NCBI RefSeq assembly: GCF_000689255.1 | Contig: NZ_HG964446.1 | Location: forward strand, 573,330-637,329 | Length of the DNA: 64,000 nt | Direction: 5' to 3' | Origin: Mycobacterium triplex | Lineage (GTDB): Bacteria; Actinomycetota; Actinomycetes; Mycobacteriales; Mycobacteriaceae | In this document: positions 55,914 through 64,000 of the stretch, piece by piece | How the letters are laid out: every line of letters begins with the position of its first letter | How positions within the stretch are numbered: the first letter of the stretch is position 1 | Notes under the pieces: generated by a model | Told to the model about the DNA's origin: nothing | Seen by the model: only the letters and a program-made list of their open reading frames with translations | Database searches by the model: none | Translations under genes and position numbers: made by a program

Positions 55914-57010
55914 GCCCGGGCCCCGCCCTCGCGCACGGAAACCTTCACGTCGGGCGGGGTGGGGTTGTCCAGCCAGCGCAGCACGACGAAGCCGCGATGA
56001 CGGCCACCGGTGTCGAGCCAATGTCCAAAACCCAGGTCCTGCGCCGAGATTGCGATACGCACCCGCCCGTCGGCGTCCGGCCGCACGCCGCGGTTGGTCA
56101 CCGAACTGTGCCGGCGGCGCGGCTCGTGGCACTCGTGCCAGACGCTTTCCAGCGTGACGTTCCAGTACCGGGTGTCGGGTGGCTCGATGTCGAGCACCAG
56201 CGCCTGGCCGGGGTCGAGCCGGTAGCTGCCCATCATGTACAGGTTGTCCGGCGTCGTGTCGGCCGCGCCTAGGTCGGCGGCCTCGGCGGTCAGCAGCGTG
56301 TTCGGCTGTGCCAGCAGCTCGGGCTTGATCGTGCGGTGCAATGTGGTCAGCTTCATCAGCGACCACGCCATCGCGGTGAACTGTTCGGCCAGTTCGCCAT
56401 CGGACAGCACGCCCACCGGGTCGGGGTCCAGCGCCTCGATGCTGATGGTGGCAGGCTGCTCGGAGGCGCGATCACCGATGTACTCCCGGACGACCACCGA
56501 CGACGCGTCCTCGGGGATCTGTATCCACTGCGCGCCGCCCAGATCGGCGGACTCGTCGGCCGAGAGCACCAGCGTGAACTCACCCGAATCGAGGTCGAGG
56601 TTGGTGTCGCCGACGTAGTTGGACATCCGCCGCGGGGTCAGGCCGGTGCCGGCCAGGATCTGGAAGCCGAGGTAGGCGGTCGTGCCGCGGGTCCCGGTGA
56701 TCCGATAACGCCGATCGCCGCGGATCATCGCCAGGAAGTAGTTGCCGTCGGGATTGGGCCCGCCGATCATCCGGGTGTCCGAACACATATCGAAGAAGGC
56801 GGGGCGAGCGGTGTCGGCCTCGACGGCCATCTGCGAGCACAACGACGACACCCGGGCGATCACTCGCAACCCTTCGAGCAACTCGCGCTCGGATTCGGCG
56901 TCTTCGGTCACGATCTTGGTGACGTCGCTGATCATCTGCTGGAAGAACTGCCATGCGGCACGCGCACGCGGAGCGCTCTCGGCCGGCGCCGTCGCCAAGG
57001 TATGAGACAT
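55910..57010 (-). CDS. DUF1214 domain protein
   Basis: Protein of 366 residues with a DUF1214-type beta domain at the C-terminus (NLYMMGSYRLDPGQALVLDI, WNVTLESVWHECHEPRRR). No catalytic motif is recognised. It is the first gene of a two-gene unit with the sulfotransferase. Its ATG is 17 bp from the divergent TetR ATG, and a 13-bp-arm palindrome spans both; leaderless transcription is likely. Function unknown; a lipid or steroid connection is suggested by neighbours only. Confidence 0.8.
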   Translation of the reverse strand: MSHTLATAPAESAPRARAAWQFFQQMISDVTKIVTEDAESERELLEGLRVIARVSSLCSQMAVEADTARPAFFDMCSDTRMIGGPNPDGNYFLAMIRGDRRYRITGTRGTTAYLGFQILAGTGLTPRRMSNYVGDTNLDLDSGEFTLVLSADESADLGGAQWIQIPEDASSVVVREYIGDRASEQPATISIEALDPDPVGVLSDGELAEQFTAMAWSLMKLTTLHRTIKPELLAQPNTLLTAEAADLGAADTTPDNLYMMGSYRLDPGQALVLDIEPPDTRYWNVTLESVWHECHEPRRRHSSVTNRGVRPDADGRVRIAISAQDLGFGHWLDTGGRHRGFVVLRWLDNPTPPDVKVSVREGGARA

Positions 57011-57035
57011 AGTCTTATACTTAGACTATGTCTCA
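57003..57035. promoter_or_regulatory. palindromic operator across two divergent start codons
   Basis: Perfect 13-bp arms TGAGACATAGTCT and AGACTATGTCTCA with spacer TATACTT (57016-57022). The right arm contains the TetR ATG (57028-57030), the left arm the DUF1214 ATG (57008-57010). TATACT at 57016-57021 could serve as -10 for a leaderless TetR transcript, and the complementary strand offers a -10-like TATAAG for DUF1214. Confidence 0.85.
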
Positions 57036-57648
57036 CGGTTTGGCAATGGATTCGCATCCAGATCGTCCGCGCTTGTCGCTCGCCGAGCGGCGGCGCACCG
57101 CGACGCGCCGGCGCATCGCGGCCGCCGCAGCCGAGGTGGTCGCCGAGGTCGGTCTGGCGGGGGCGACCGTGGACCGCATCGCCGATGCGGCCGGCATCGG
57201 CCGGGCGACCTTCTTCCGCTACTTCAGCTCCAAGGAAGACGCCGTCGCCGAGGGCGTGAACGTCGAATGGTTGAACCGGATCACGACCGCAGTGGCGGCC
57301 CAGCCCCCGCACCTGAGCCCCACCGATGCCGTCATCGCGGCTTTCGGTGATCTGGCAGGCGGATTCACCGAGATCGAGGACCAGGTCCGCGAATTGGCGA
57401 CGCTCACACGATCATCCGAGACGCTGGACGCGTGGACGCATGGGCGTATTTACGTGCGCTATGAATCGGCGATCGCCGAGCTGATCGCACCCCGGTTCAG
57501 CCAGTCGGCACCCCAGGACCCCAGGCCCCGGCTGATCGGCGCACTGGCGATGGCCGCGGTCCGCATCGCCCTGGACGACTGGCTGAGCGACGGGGGATCG
57601 CTGCCCGATCGGGTGCGGCACGGTTTGGCCGCGATTGCGATCGCCTGA
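57028..57648 (+). CDS. TetR family regulator of the DUF1214-sulfotransferase unit
   Basis: Repressor of 206 residues. HTH at about 47-68 (ATVDRIADAAGIGRATFFRY) preceded by a basic arm LAERRRTATRRR. The first ATG (57028) lies inside the palindrome; ATG 57046 is an alternative that would leave the operator mostly upstream. The gene is divergent from DUF1214 and almost certainly represses both. Effector unknown. Confidence 0.87.
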   Translation: MSHGLAMDSHPDRPRLSLAERRRTATRRRIAAAAAEVVAEVGLAGATVDRIADAAGIGRATFFRYFSSKEDAVAEGVNVEWLNRITTAVAAQPPHLSPTDAVIAAFGDLAGGFTEIEDQVRELATLTRSSETLDAWTHGRIYVRYESAIAELIAPRFSQSAPQDPRPRLIGALAMAAVRIALDDWLSDGGSLPDRVRHGLAAIAIA

Positions 57649-57654
57649 CGCTTA

Positions 57655-58488
57655 CTACGAGCTAGCTTGTGGCGCCGGCCATTTCAGAATCTGGCGGGCC
57701 GTTCCACCGAGAATCCAGGCCTTCTCGTCGTCCGACAGCGACGAGGAGTCGCGGATGCTGAACAGGTTCTCCGCCCAGGTGGCGCGGTGCCGGGTCATCG
57801 TGTAATCGCTGGCCCACATCACGCGCTGGGGTCCGAAGGCGTCAACCGCGCGGCGCAGCTTTGGTTCCAGGTCGCCGAACGGGTACGCCTCGGTCGACAG
57901 AAACGACGGCGCGTGCGCCCACTTGTAGGCCACGTTGGCATAGCCCGCCATCGCCACGGCATCGTCGATGCTGGCTTGGCCGGGCGGCGCATCGAACGCG
58001 GCGCCGCAATGATCGATGACGAATTGGACGTCGGGAAAGCGCTGCACGTATTGCGTCAGGTGGGGCACCTTGCCGGGACACGTGACGAACACCGGCAGGC
58101 CGTGCGCGCCTGCGGCCTTGAACAACCGCTCGTGCCCGCCCTGCTCGAACACCGCCGCTTCGTCCGGGGTGAAGACCGTGGTGCGCAGGGCCTTGAACCC
58201 GGGCGCGGCCGTCAGTGTCTCGATCCACGATTCGATGCCCGGGTCTGTCGGATCCACCCGCATCAGGAAGGCGAATCGCTCGGGATGCCGTATCGCGGCC
58301 GCCTCGGCATTCGGTCCCACACAGCGAAAGGCGCCGTCGGCCAGCCGATAGCCCGGCTGCAACCCCTCGTCGGTGAACGTGTCGAACTCATCGAACAGCA
58401 CGCCCGTAATGCCCAGGGCGTCCATGATCGCCAGCGTGACCTCGGTGCCGAGCATGTTGGCGTGCACCTGGGCGTCAACAATGTCCAT
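57655..58488 (-). CDS. amidohydrolase 2 family protein
   Basis: TIM-barrel metal-dependent hydrolase or decarboxylase of 277 residues. VDAQVHANML at the N-terminus corresponds to the DxHxH motif with Asn in place of the second His; VIDHCGAAF and WASDYTMTRHRATW hold further ligand candidates. Family members include acid decarboxylases and lactonases. It converges on the TetR gene with a 6-bp gap and is followed upstream by the LacI gene on the same strand. Substrate unknown. Confidence 0.8.
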   Translation of the reverse strand: MDIVDAQVHANMLGTEVTLAIMDALGITGVLFDEFDTFTDEGLQPGYRLADGAFRCVGPNAEAAAIRHPERFAFLMRVDPTDPGIESWIETLTAAPGFKALRTTVFTPDEAAVFEQGGHERLFKAAGAHGLPVFVTCPGKVPHLTQYVQRFPDVQFVIDHCGAAFDAPPGQASIDDAVAMAGYANVAYKWAHAPSFLSTEAYPFGDLEPKLRRAVDAFGPQRVMWASDYTMTRHRATWAENLFSIRDSSSLSDDEKAWILGGTARQILKWPAPQASS

Positions 58489-58544
58489 CGAAATTGCTCC
58501 TGTCCGGCGGCGCGGTCAGACGGGAGTATGCCAGCGCGGTATGG

Positions 58545-59537
58545 CTAGGTCGACGAGCGCACGATCAGCTGGGCGATCTCGGTCGGCCCACTCGACGGCG
58601 GTGCCGGGTACCCCAACCGTTCGAGCAGAGCAGCCAGAGCGATGTCGGCGACGGCGCGCGAAGCGAATTGGACGGTGGTCAGCGGCGGGCTGCTCACCAC
58701 ACCCATCGGGCTGGCGTCGACGCCCATCACGGCGAGGTCGCGCGGGCAGCGCAGCCCGGCTTCGTGAATGCCGTGCAAGACGAGGCAGGCGATCTCATCG
58801 CTTTGCGCGCACACGGCAGTCACACCGTCGCGTACCCACCCGGTCACCACCTCCGCGGCGCTGTCGACGGTCACCTCGGCGACGGCCAGCCGTGGCAGGC
58901 CGTGCGACTTTGCCGCGCGCACGACGCCCTCGAACCAGTAGTCGCCCAGGGTTCGCCAGCGGGGAATGCCGGTGTAGGCGAACGCAATCTGCCGGTGACC
59001 CCGCGACACGAGATGTTCGACCCGGAGCTCGCCGACGGAGAGGTGCGGATCTCCGAGTGCCGGCAGCGTCCCGATCTCGATGTTCGGTATGCCCGCGGCT
59101 CGCACCGCGCGCGAGGCGGCCGGGCTGAGCGGGAACAGGCTGGTGACGGCGGCCGGGTCGAGGTTCTCGATCGCATCGACGACGTACTGATCGTCGTCGG
59201 TCTCGAAGATCTGCACCTGCAGCAGACCCAGGCGGGCCAGCTCGGTGGTCATTCGGCTGCCGGCGATCATCGGCATCTCGCCCACCGCCACATGCGGCAC
59301 CACGTACAGAATCACACCGCTCTTGCCCCGGGCGAGGTTGCGCGCGGCCAGGTTGGGCCGGTAGCCCAGCAGCTCGGCGGCGCGGTGGACCGCCTCCCTG
59401 GTTTGCGCCGAGATTCTGCGGCCCGCAACATTGTTCAGGACATAGCTGACCGTCGCGGTCGACACGCTGGCCAATCGCGCCACGTCAGCATTGGTGGGCC
59501 GCACCACCTTGTTCGCGCTCACCTCGGGCCCGGCCAT
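58545..59537 (-). CDS. LacI family regulator
   Basis: Repressor of 330 residues. The N-terminal LacI HTH is NADVARLASVSTATVSYVLN (residues 16-35) with hinge AARNLARGKSG; the rest is a periplasmic-binding-protein-like effector domain. Divergent from the amidohydrolase-CoA transferase operon and probably its regulator; a 13-bp palindrome lies between them at 59616-59628. In actinobacteria LacI proteins often sense sugars, but the neighbours here suggest an aromatic or lipid-derived effector. Confidence 0.87.
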   Translation of the reverse strand: MAGPEVSANKVVRPTNADVARLASVSTATVSYVLNNVAGRRISAQTREAVHRAAELLGYRPNLAARNLARGKSGVILYVVPHVAVGEMPMIAGSRMTTELARLGLLQVQIFETDDDQYVVDAIENLDPAAVTSLFPLSPAASRAVRAAGIPNIEIGTLPALGDPHLSVGELRVEHLVSRGHRQIAFAYTGIPRWRTLGDYWFEGVVRAAKSHGLPRLAVAEVTVDSAAEVVTGWVRDGVTAVCAQSDEIACLVLHGIHEAGLRCPRDLAVMGVDASPMGVVSSPPLTTVQFASRAVADIALAALLERLGYPAPPSSGPTEIAQLIVRSST

Positions 59538-59615
59538 GACTCATGGTGGCATGCGGCGACGAGCGGCAAACCACGATCCGGCAATCCCAGCGCCCGATGC
59601 CCGGCGCGCATATAT

Positions 59616-59628
59616 TGACTATTAGTCA
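59616..59628. promoter_or_regulatory. palindrome in the LacI / amidohydrolase promoter
   Basis: TGACTA-T-TAGTCA, perfectly symmetric around one base, embedded in an AT-rich stretch. It is 79 bp from the lacI start and 110 bp from the amidohydrolase start, a suitable operator position for LacI. Confidence 0.6.
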
Positions 59629-59737
59629 CTACTCAAGACCCGGCCCGACACCGCTCAGCAGTGCATTATCCCATGCCCGCCGTTGCCCATGTGACCAAGA
59701 TCATGGTCTACTAGTCGCTGTACTCGAGGAGTGTGGC

Positions 59738-61093
59738 ATGAATAAAGACGACCTGATCCTGATCAGCGTGGATGACCACATAGCCGAGCCGGCCGACATG
59801 TTCGACGCGCATGTTCCGGCGAAGTACAAAGAGTTCGCGCCGCGAGTGGTCATGGAGCCCGACGGCGTCCAGCAGTGGTACTACGGCGAGGTGCGGGGGC
59901 GGAACATGGGCCTGAACGCCGTCGCGGGCAAGCCCCGCGAGATGTACAACATCGACGCCTCGCGCTACGACGAGATGCGGCCGGGCTGCTTCAACGTCGA
60001 CGAGCGGGTCCGCGACATGAACGCCGGCGGTCAGCTGGCGGGCCTGAACTTCCCGAACTTCACCGGATTCTCCGGCCAGGTCCTCAACCAGGGCCCCGAC
60101 CGCGACACCAATCTGGTGATGATCAAGGCCTACAACGATTGGCACGTCGACGAATGGTGCGCCGCCTACCCGGGCCGGTTCATCCCATGCGGAATCCTGC
60201 CCCTGTTCGACGTGGCCGAGGCGGCCAAGGAGGTCAGGCGCCTGGCGGACAAGGGTTGTCACGCGGTGACGTTCTCGGAAAACCCGGAAGCGTTGCAAAT
60301 GCCCAGCATTCACACCAAGTACTGGTATCCGTTGTTCGAGGCCGTCTGCGAACACAAGACGGTGTTGTGCACGCACGTCGGCTCCGCGTCGCGCTCCCCG
60401 CAGGTCTCGACGGACGCTCCGCCCAGTGTGCAGATGACGGCGTCGTCGATGATGAGCATGTTCACCTTCACCGAGCTGATCTGGGCCGAGTTCTGGGCCG
60501 ACTTCCCGCAGCTGAAATTCTCGCTCACCGAGGGCGACGTCGGCTGGATCCCGTACTTCCTCTGGCGCGCCGAGCATGTCTTCAACCGTCACTCCGGCTG
60601 GACGCTGGCGACATTTCCGCCCGGCTACGACGGGCCCAGCGACGTGTTCAAGCGGCACTTTTACACCTGCTTCATCAGCGACAAAGTCGGTGTGCGCAAC
60701 ATGGATTGGTTCAACGAGGACATGCTGTGCTGGGAGTCCGACTTCCCGCATTCCGACAGCAACTGGCCATTCGCGCCCGAGGATATCATCGAGACCATGG
60801 GCCACCTCGACGACGCGGTCATCAACAAGATCACCCACGAAAACGCCATGGCCGCTTACTCTTTCGACCCGTTCCAATACATACCGAAGGAGCACGCCCG
60901 GGCCGGGCAACTGCGCGCACAGGCGACGGATGTGGACGTGGTCACCCACGTCGGGCGTCAGGCCAGCCAGCGTGACCGCGACGCGTGGACGCGGATGACG
61001 CAGTTCGCCCTGCAGGCACAGACGTCGGCACAAACACCGGTGACGGCCGAGGTGATCGGCATCGCCGGCCGCAAGACCACGCTGAGCAACTGA
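59738..61093 (+). CDS. amidohydrolase 2 family enzyme
   Basis: TIM-barrel hydrolase of 451 residues. SVDDHIAEPADMF provides the first metal ligands, CTHVGSAS and LTEGDVGW lie in the barrel, and WESDFPHSDSNWPF is the C-terminal Asp motif typical of the group (hydrolases and decarboxylases of aromatic or cyclic acids). ATG 59738 is set by the upstream GAGGAG; the frame is open 195 nt further without a ribosome site. First gene of an operon with the CoA-transferase, the 109-residue protein and the thiolase. Confidence 0.85.
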   Translation: MNKDDLILISVDDHIAEPADMFDAHVPAKYKEFAPRVVMEPDGVQQWYYGEVRGRNMGLNAVAGKPREMYNIDASRYDEMRPGCFNVDERVRDMNAGGQLAGLNFPNFTGFSGQVLNQGPDRDTNLVMIKAYNDWHVDEWCAAYPGRFIPCGILPLFDVAEAAKEVRRLADKGCHAVTFSENPEALQMPSIHTKYWYPLFEAVCEHKTVLCTHVGSASRSPQVSTDAPPSVQMTASSMMSMFTFTELIWAEFWADFPQLKFSLTEGDVGWIPYFLWRAEHVFNRHSGWTLATFPPGYDGPSDVFKRHFYTCFISDKVGVRNMDWFNEDMLCWESDFPHSDSNWPFAPEDIIETMGHLDDAVINKITHENAMAAYSFDPFQYIPKEHARAGQLRAQATDVDVVTHVGRQASQRDRDAWTRMTQFALQAQTSAQTPVTAEVIGIAGRKTTLSN

Positions 61094-61095
61094 GC

Positions 61096-63429
61096 GTGCT
61101 GGCCCGGGCACCGTTCACCGACTGGCGTGTGCTGGAGTCGTCTAACGGGATCGCGGTGTCCTACTGCGCGAAGATGTTCGCCGATGCCGGTGCCGAGGTG
61201 GTGAAGATCGAATCGCCGCAAGGTGATTCGATGCGCGGCTGGTCAGCCGGCGGCCCGCCCGGGGCGTTGTTCGGCTACCTGGCGGCGGGCAAGAAATCGG
61301 TGAACGATCCCGGCGAGGTCGCGGCGTTGCTGGCCGGCGCCGACGTGGTGCTCACCGACCTGACCGACGGCTGGACGCTCGACGACATCACGGCACACAC
61401 CGGCCCGTCGGCGGTGGTCGTCGCCGTGACGCCGTTCGGCACGACTGGGCCCTACGTCGACGAGCAGCTGGCCGCCAACGAGTTCATCCTGCAAGCGTTG
61501 TGCGGGTCGATCTCCGGGCGGGGCTGGCCGGGCGACGAACCCGTGCAGGCGGGTGGACGGCTCGGGGAGTGGTTGGCCGCCTCGTTCGCCGCCCCGGTCG
61601 CGGCCGCCGCGGCCCGGCACGCCGCCCGGGGTGGGCGCGGCGAAGTCATCGACGTCTCGACGTATGAGGCGATGGCGATCGCGATGGGTGGGCTGTCCGC
61701 CATGTCGGCCAGCGTCCTGGGTGCGGATTCCCTTCTGCACCAACGCAGTCTGGAGTTGCCGTCGATCGTCCCCACGGCCGACGGCAATGTCGGCTTCTGC
61801 ACGATCACCGCACAGCAGTTCCAGGACTTTCTGATCATGATCGACCGTGCGGACCTGGTCGACGATGCCGAGCTGGCATCGTTCGTCGGTCGAGTCGAGC
61901 GTCGCGACGAATTCCTCGACATGGTCACCCAGTGGACACAGACCCGGACCACGCAGGAGATCGTCGACCTCGCGGTGGCGTTCCGTATCCCGGTGGCACC
62001 CATCGGTGCTCCCGCGACGTTGCCGACGGTCGACCACTTCGTCGAGCGGGGCGTCTTCGTCGAATCCGAGATCGGGGTGCTACAACCGCGGGTGCCGTAC
62101 CGCAGCGACGCGATCACGACGCGGCCGCCCGGGCTGCCGCCACTGCTGGGCGCCGACAACGGGCGCGTGCACTGGCCGCCGCGGCCAGCCCGGCCGAAAC
62201 TCGCTGATCCTGAGGCACTTCCACTGTCCGACATCCGGATCACCGATTTCACCGCGTTTTGGGCCGGACCGGTGGCCACCCAATTCCTCGGAACACTGGG
62301 CGCTGACGTGATCAAGCTCGAGGGCGTGCGCCGGCCTGACGGTATGCGGTTCTCCGCGGGCCGGCCACCCGACTGGGACCAGTGGTGGGAGTGGGGCCCG
62401 GTCTTTTTGTGCAGCAACAACAACAAGCGCGGCATCAGTGTCGAACTCAGTATCGAAGCCGGCCGGGAGCTGGCGTTGAAACTCATCGCCGCGAGCGATC
62501 TGGTCATCGAGAACTTCTCGCCGAGGGTGATGGAAAACTTCGGCCTGCAATGGGACGCAGTCAGCGCCGTGAATCCGCGCGCCGTCATGGTCCGGATGCC
62601 GGCGTTCGGCCTGGACGGCCCGTGGCGCGACCGCGTCGGGTTCGCGCAGACGATGGAGCAGGCCACCGGCATGGCGTGGATGACCGGGCATGCCGATGGG
62701 CCACCGGTGATTCCGCGCGGCGTGTGCGATCCGATAGCGGGGTTGCATGCCGCCTTTGCGGCCGTCGCGGCGCTGGTGATTCGCGACCGGGACGGGATCG
62801 GCATGCACGTCGAGTCCACGATGGTGGAGTCGGCGCTCAACGTCGCCGCCGAAATGCTGCTTGAGTACTCGCGCAACGGGATCCAGATGCGCCGGGAGGG
62901 AAACCGGGGGCCCGGCGCGAGCCCGCAGGGCGTGTACCGGTGTCAGGGCGACGACGAATGGGTCGCGCTGGCCGCGACCACCGATGCCGCGCGGGCCGCG
63001 CTGGCCGGGCTCATCGACAGGCCCGAACTCGGTGCCGATGAGGTTGGGTGGCGGGAGCGAGCCGACGAGATCGACAAGCTGCTTTCGGATTGGACCGCGC
63101 GGCGGTCGGTGGGTGAGGCGGTGGGCACGCTGAGTGCCGCGCAGGTGCCCGCGGCACGAGTCACGGAGGCGGCCGCGCTGCTGACCGACCCGCAACTGCA
63201 GGCCCGCGGCTTCTGGGAAACCGTCGATCATCCCGTCGCCGGGTCGTTCCGTTGTGTCGGAATGCCTTTCGCGTTCGTCGGAAAGCCCAGGCGCTGGATT
63301 CGCCGTGGGTCACCGCTGTACGGACAACACACCAGCGAGGTGCTCACCGGTGTGCTGGGGTACGGCGACGAAGATTTGGCGCGATTGCGCGCGGCGGGCG
63401 CAATCAGTGCGCGGCCGGCGGGCCTGTGA
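61096..63429 (+). CDS. fused tandem family III CoA-transferase (CaiB/BaiF)
   Basis: Two CoA-transferase modules in one polypeptide of 777 residues. The first begins TDWRVLESSNGIAVSYCAKM and has ADAGAEVVKIESPQGD; the second begins at about residue 375 with ITDFTAFWAGPVATQFLGTL and LGADVIKLEGVRRPDG. A catalytic Asp is expected after the GxxxGxP region in each; only the second has the full CDPIAGLHAAFAAVAAL segment. It moves CoA between carboxylic acids, activating a substrate for beta-oxidation. GTG 61096 is 2 nt after the amidohydrolase stop. Confidence 0.86.
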   Translation: MLARAPFTDWRVLESSNGIAVSYCAKMFADAGAEVVKIESPQGDSMRGWSAGGPPGALFGYLAAGKKSVNDPGEVAALLAGADVVLTDLTDGWTLDDITAHTGPSAVVVAVTPFGTTGPYVDEQLAANEFILQALCGSISGRGWPGDEPVQAGGRLGEWLAASFAAPVAAAAARHAARGGRGEVIDVSTYEAMAIAMGGLSAMSASVLGADSLLHQRSLELPSIVPTADGNVGFCTITAQQFQDFLIMIDRADLVDDAELASFVGRVERRDEFLDMVTQWTQTRTTQEIVDLAVAFRIPVAPIGAPATLPTVDHFVERGVFVESEIGVLQPRVPYRSDAITTRPPGLPPLLGADNGRVHWPPRPARPKLADPEALPLSDIRITDFTAFWAGPVATQFLGTLGADVIKLEGVRRPDGMRFSAGRPPDWDQWWEWGPVFLCSNNNKRGISVELSIEAGRELALKLIAASDLVIENFSPRVMENFGLQWDAVSAVNPRAVMVRMPAFGLDGPWRDRVGFAQTMEQATGMAWMTGHADGPPVIPRGVCDPIAGLHAAFAAVAALVIRDRDGIGMHVESTMVESALNVAAEMLLEYSRNGIQMRREGNRGPGASPQGVYRCQGDDEWVALAATTDAARAALAGLIDRPELGADEVGWRERADEIDKLLSDWTARRSVGEAVGTLSAAQVPAARVTEAAALLTDPQLQARGFWETVDHPVAGSFRCVGMPFAFVGKPRRWIRRGSPLYGQHTSEVLTGVLGYGDEDLARLRAAGAISARPAGL

Positions 63430-63430
63430 C

Positions 63431-63760
63431 ATGGCCGTCACGCTGTGCGTGCCGCCGCGGGCCGGGGAGCTCTGCGCGCCGGTGCGCTTCCTGGTGCGGC
63501 AGGCCTCCGTCGTGATGGAACTGACTGCGCGGCACCGGATCACCAGCGTCGAGTGGGTCGAGCAGGAGCGTGCGGTGGCACTGGTCGTCGAGATCACCGA
63601 CCCGCAAACCGCGCGACCGGTGGACGTGCGAATCGACGTCGTCACCTCCGGAACCCTGGCCGCCGATCCGCGCACCAGGATGATCGGCACCGTCGTTCGC
63701 GACGGAAAGGACTATGACGTACTCGGCACCTATCTAGGGGTAGTAGCAGATGAAAACTGA
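63431..63760 (+). CDS. small protein of unknown function in a CoA-transferase/thiolase operon
   Basis: Protein of 109 residues starting at ATG 63431, one base after the CoA-transferase stop. It is mostly predicted beta strand (VRFLVRQASVVMELTARH, VALVVEITDPQT) and has no transmembrane segment or metal-ligand cluster. I do not recognise the family. In similar operons this slot, just before an Ltp-like thiolase, is often held by a DUF35 or MaoC-like protein, but I see neither signature. Confidence 0.65.
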   Translation: MAVTLCVPPRAGELCAPVRFLVRQASVVMELTARHRITSVEWVEQERAVALVVEITDPQTARPVDVRIDVVTSGTLAADPRTRMIGTVVRDGKDYDVLGTYLGVVADEN

Positions 63761-63772
63761 AGAGCCGCACGG

Positions 63773-64000
63773 GTGAGCGCGACGAAACGCACCGCCGCGA
63801 TCGTCGGGGTACATAACACCCGGCAAGGTCGTCGCCTGGACGGCGAAACATCGCGCGGGCTGGCGATCAAGGCCATTCTGGGTGCCCTCGACGATGCCGG
63901 GCTGACCCTCGACGACGTCGACGGCATCAGCGCCAGCCCGCACTCGACCTCGTTGATCTACGATCTGCGGATCGGTCCGGCCTGGCAGGGCCTGGCCTTC
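63773..64000 (+). CDS. thiolase-fold protein (Ltp-like), 3' partial
   Basis: First 76 residues of a thiolase superfamily protein: TAAIVGVHNTRQGR at the start, then GLAIKAILGALDDAGLTLDDVDGI, as in lipid-transfer/SCP-x thiolases. GTG 63773 is 12 nt after the previous stop, with weak ribosome-site support. The frame runs to the window end. Likely the thiolase or aldolase step of the same pathway as the CoA-transferase. Confidence 0.75.
   Translation, partial: MSATKRTAAIVGVHNTRQGRRLDGETSRGLAIKAILGALDDAGLTLDDVDGISASPHSTSLIYDLRIGPAWQGLAF

Overview
The window is high-GC actinobacterial chromosome and reads as a non-tuberculous Mycobacterium. The supporting content is an MmpL transporter, an Eis-like acetyltransferase, a PrrB-like kinase, many TetR and FadE-type genes, an SCP-x-like thiolase paired with a DUF35 protein, and a very large cyclase/ATPase/LuxR regulator. 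Genes are dense, often overlap by 4 bp, and many start with GTG. The species cannot be fixed from the sequence alone.

Region by region. 1-12.6 kb: hydrolases, two MFS exporters, a sulfonate/taurine-type ABC operon whose ATPase is frameshifted, a hydroxyacid dehydrogenase, a membrane adenylate cyclase, an Eis-like acetyltransferase, and a TetR-FadE pair with an operator at the TetR start. 12.7-23.6 kb: class I aldolase, then a formate dehydrogenase island. The catalytic subunit is read through an in-frame UGA at 14248 as selenocysteine; the Fe-S and NrfD-like membrane subunits follow. The whole Sec pathway lies beside it: selD, tRNA-Sec (selC), selA and selB, with a short tandem repeat array between selD and selC. 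23.6-32.5 kb: an amino-acid-type oxidase, an orphan PrrB-like kinase, an mmpL gene, an IS110-family element inserted directly against the mmpL start, and a NarL-type two-component pair.

32.5-44 kb: a small membrane protein, a P450, the 1106-residue regulator, a Rieske oxygenase, a D-aminoacylase-like amidohydrolase, a Tat-exported catalase-like peroxidase with its cytochrome b561 partner, and an XRE regulator. 44-49.3 kb: a compact phosphonate-type operon (GntR/UTRA regulator, phosphonatase-like HAD, PHS-type MFS carrier, zinc dehydrogenase, PhnM-like amidohydrolase) with no C-P lyase core. 49.3-64 kb: acyl-CoA and side-chain catabolism, with a fused acyl-CoA dehydrogenase, thiolase plus DUF35, sulfotransferase, DUF1214, amidohydrolases, a fused CoA-transferase and a second thiolase cut by the window end. 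These are interleaved with TetR and LacI regulators that have clear palindromic operators.

The most interesting signals are: (1) the selenocysteine cassette, whose stem-loop after the UGA matches the recalled E. coli fdhF SECIS position for position in its key bases; (2) the non-coding end of the IS110 element, where four short segments in bridge-RNA order match the donor and target sequences at the insertion junctions, and where the insertion gives mmpL a new ribosome-binding site; (3) a 13-bp-arm palindrome spanning both start codons of a divergent TetR/DUF1214 pair only 17 bp apart; and (4) the phosphonate-type operon without C-P lyase.
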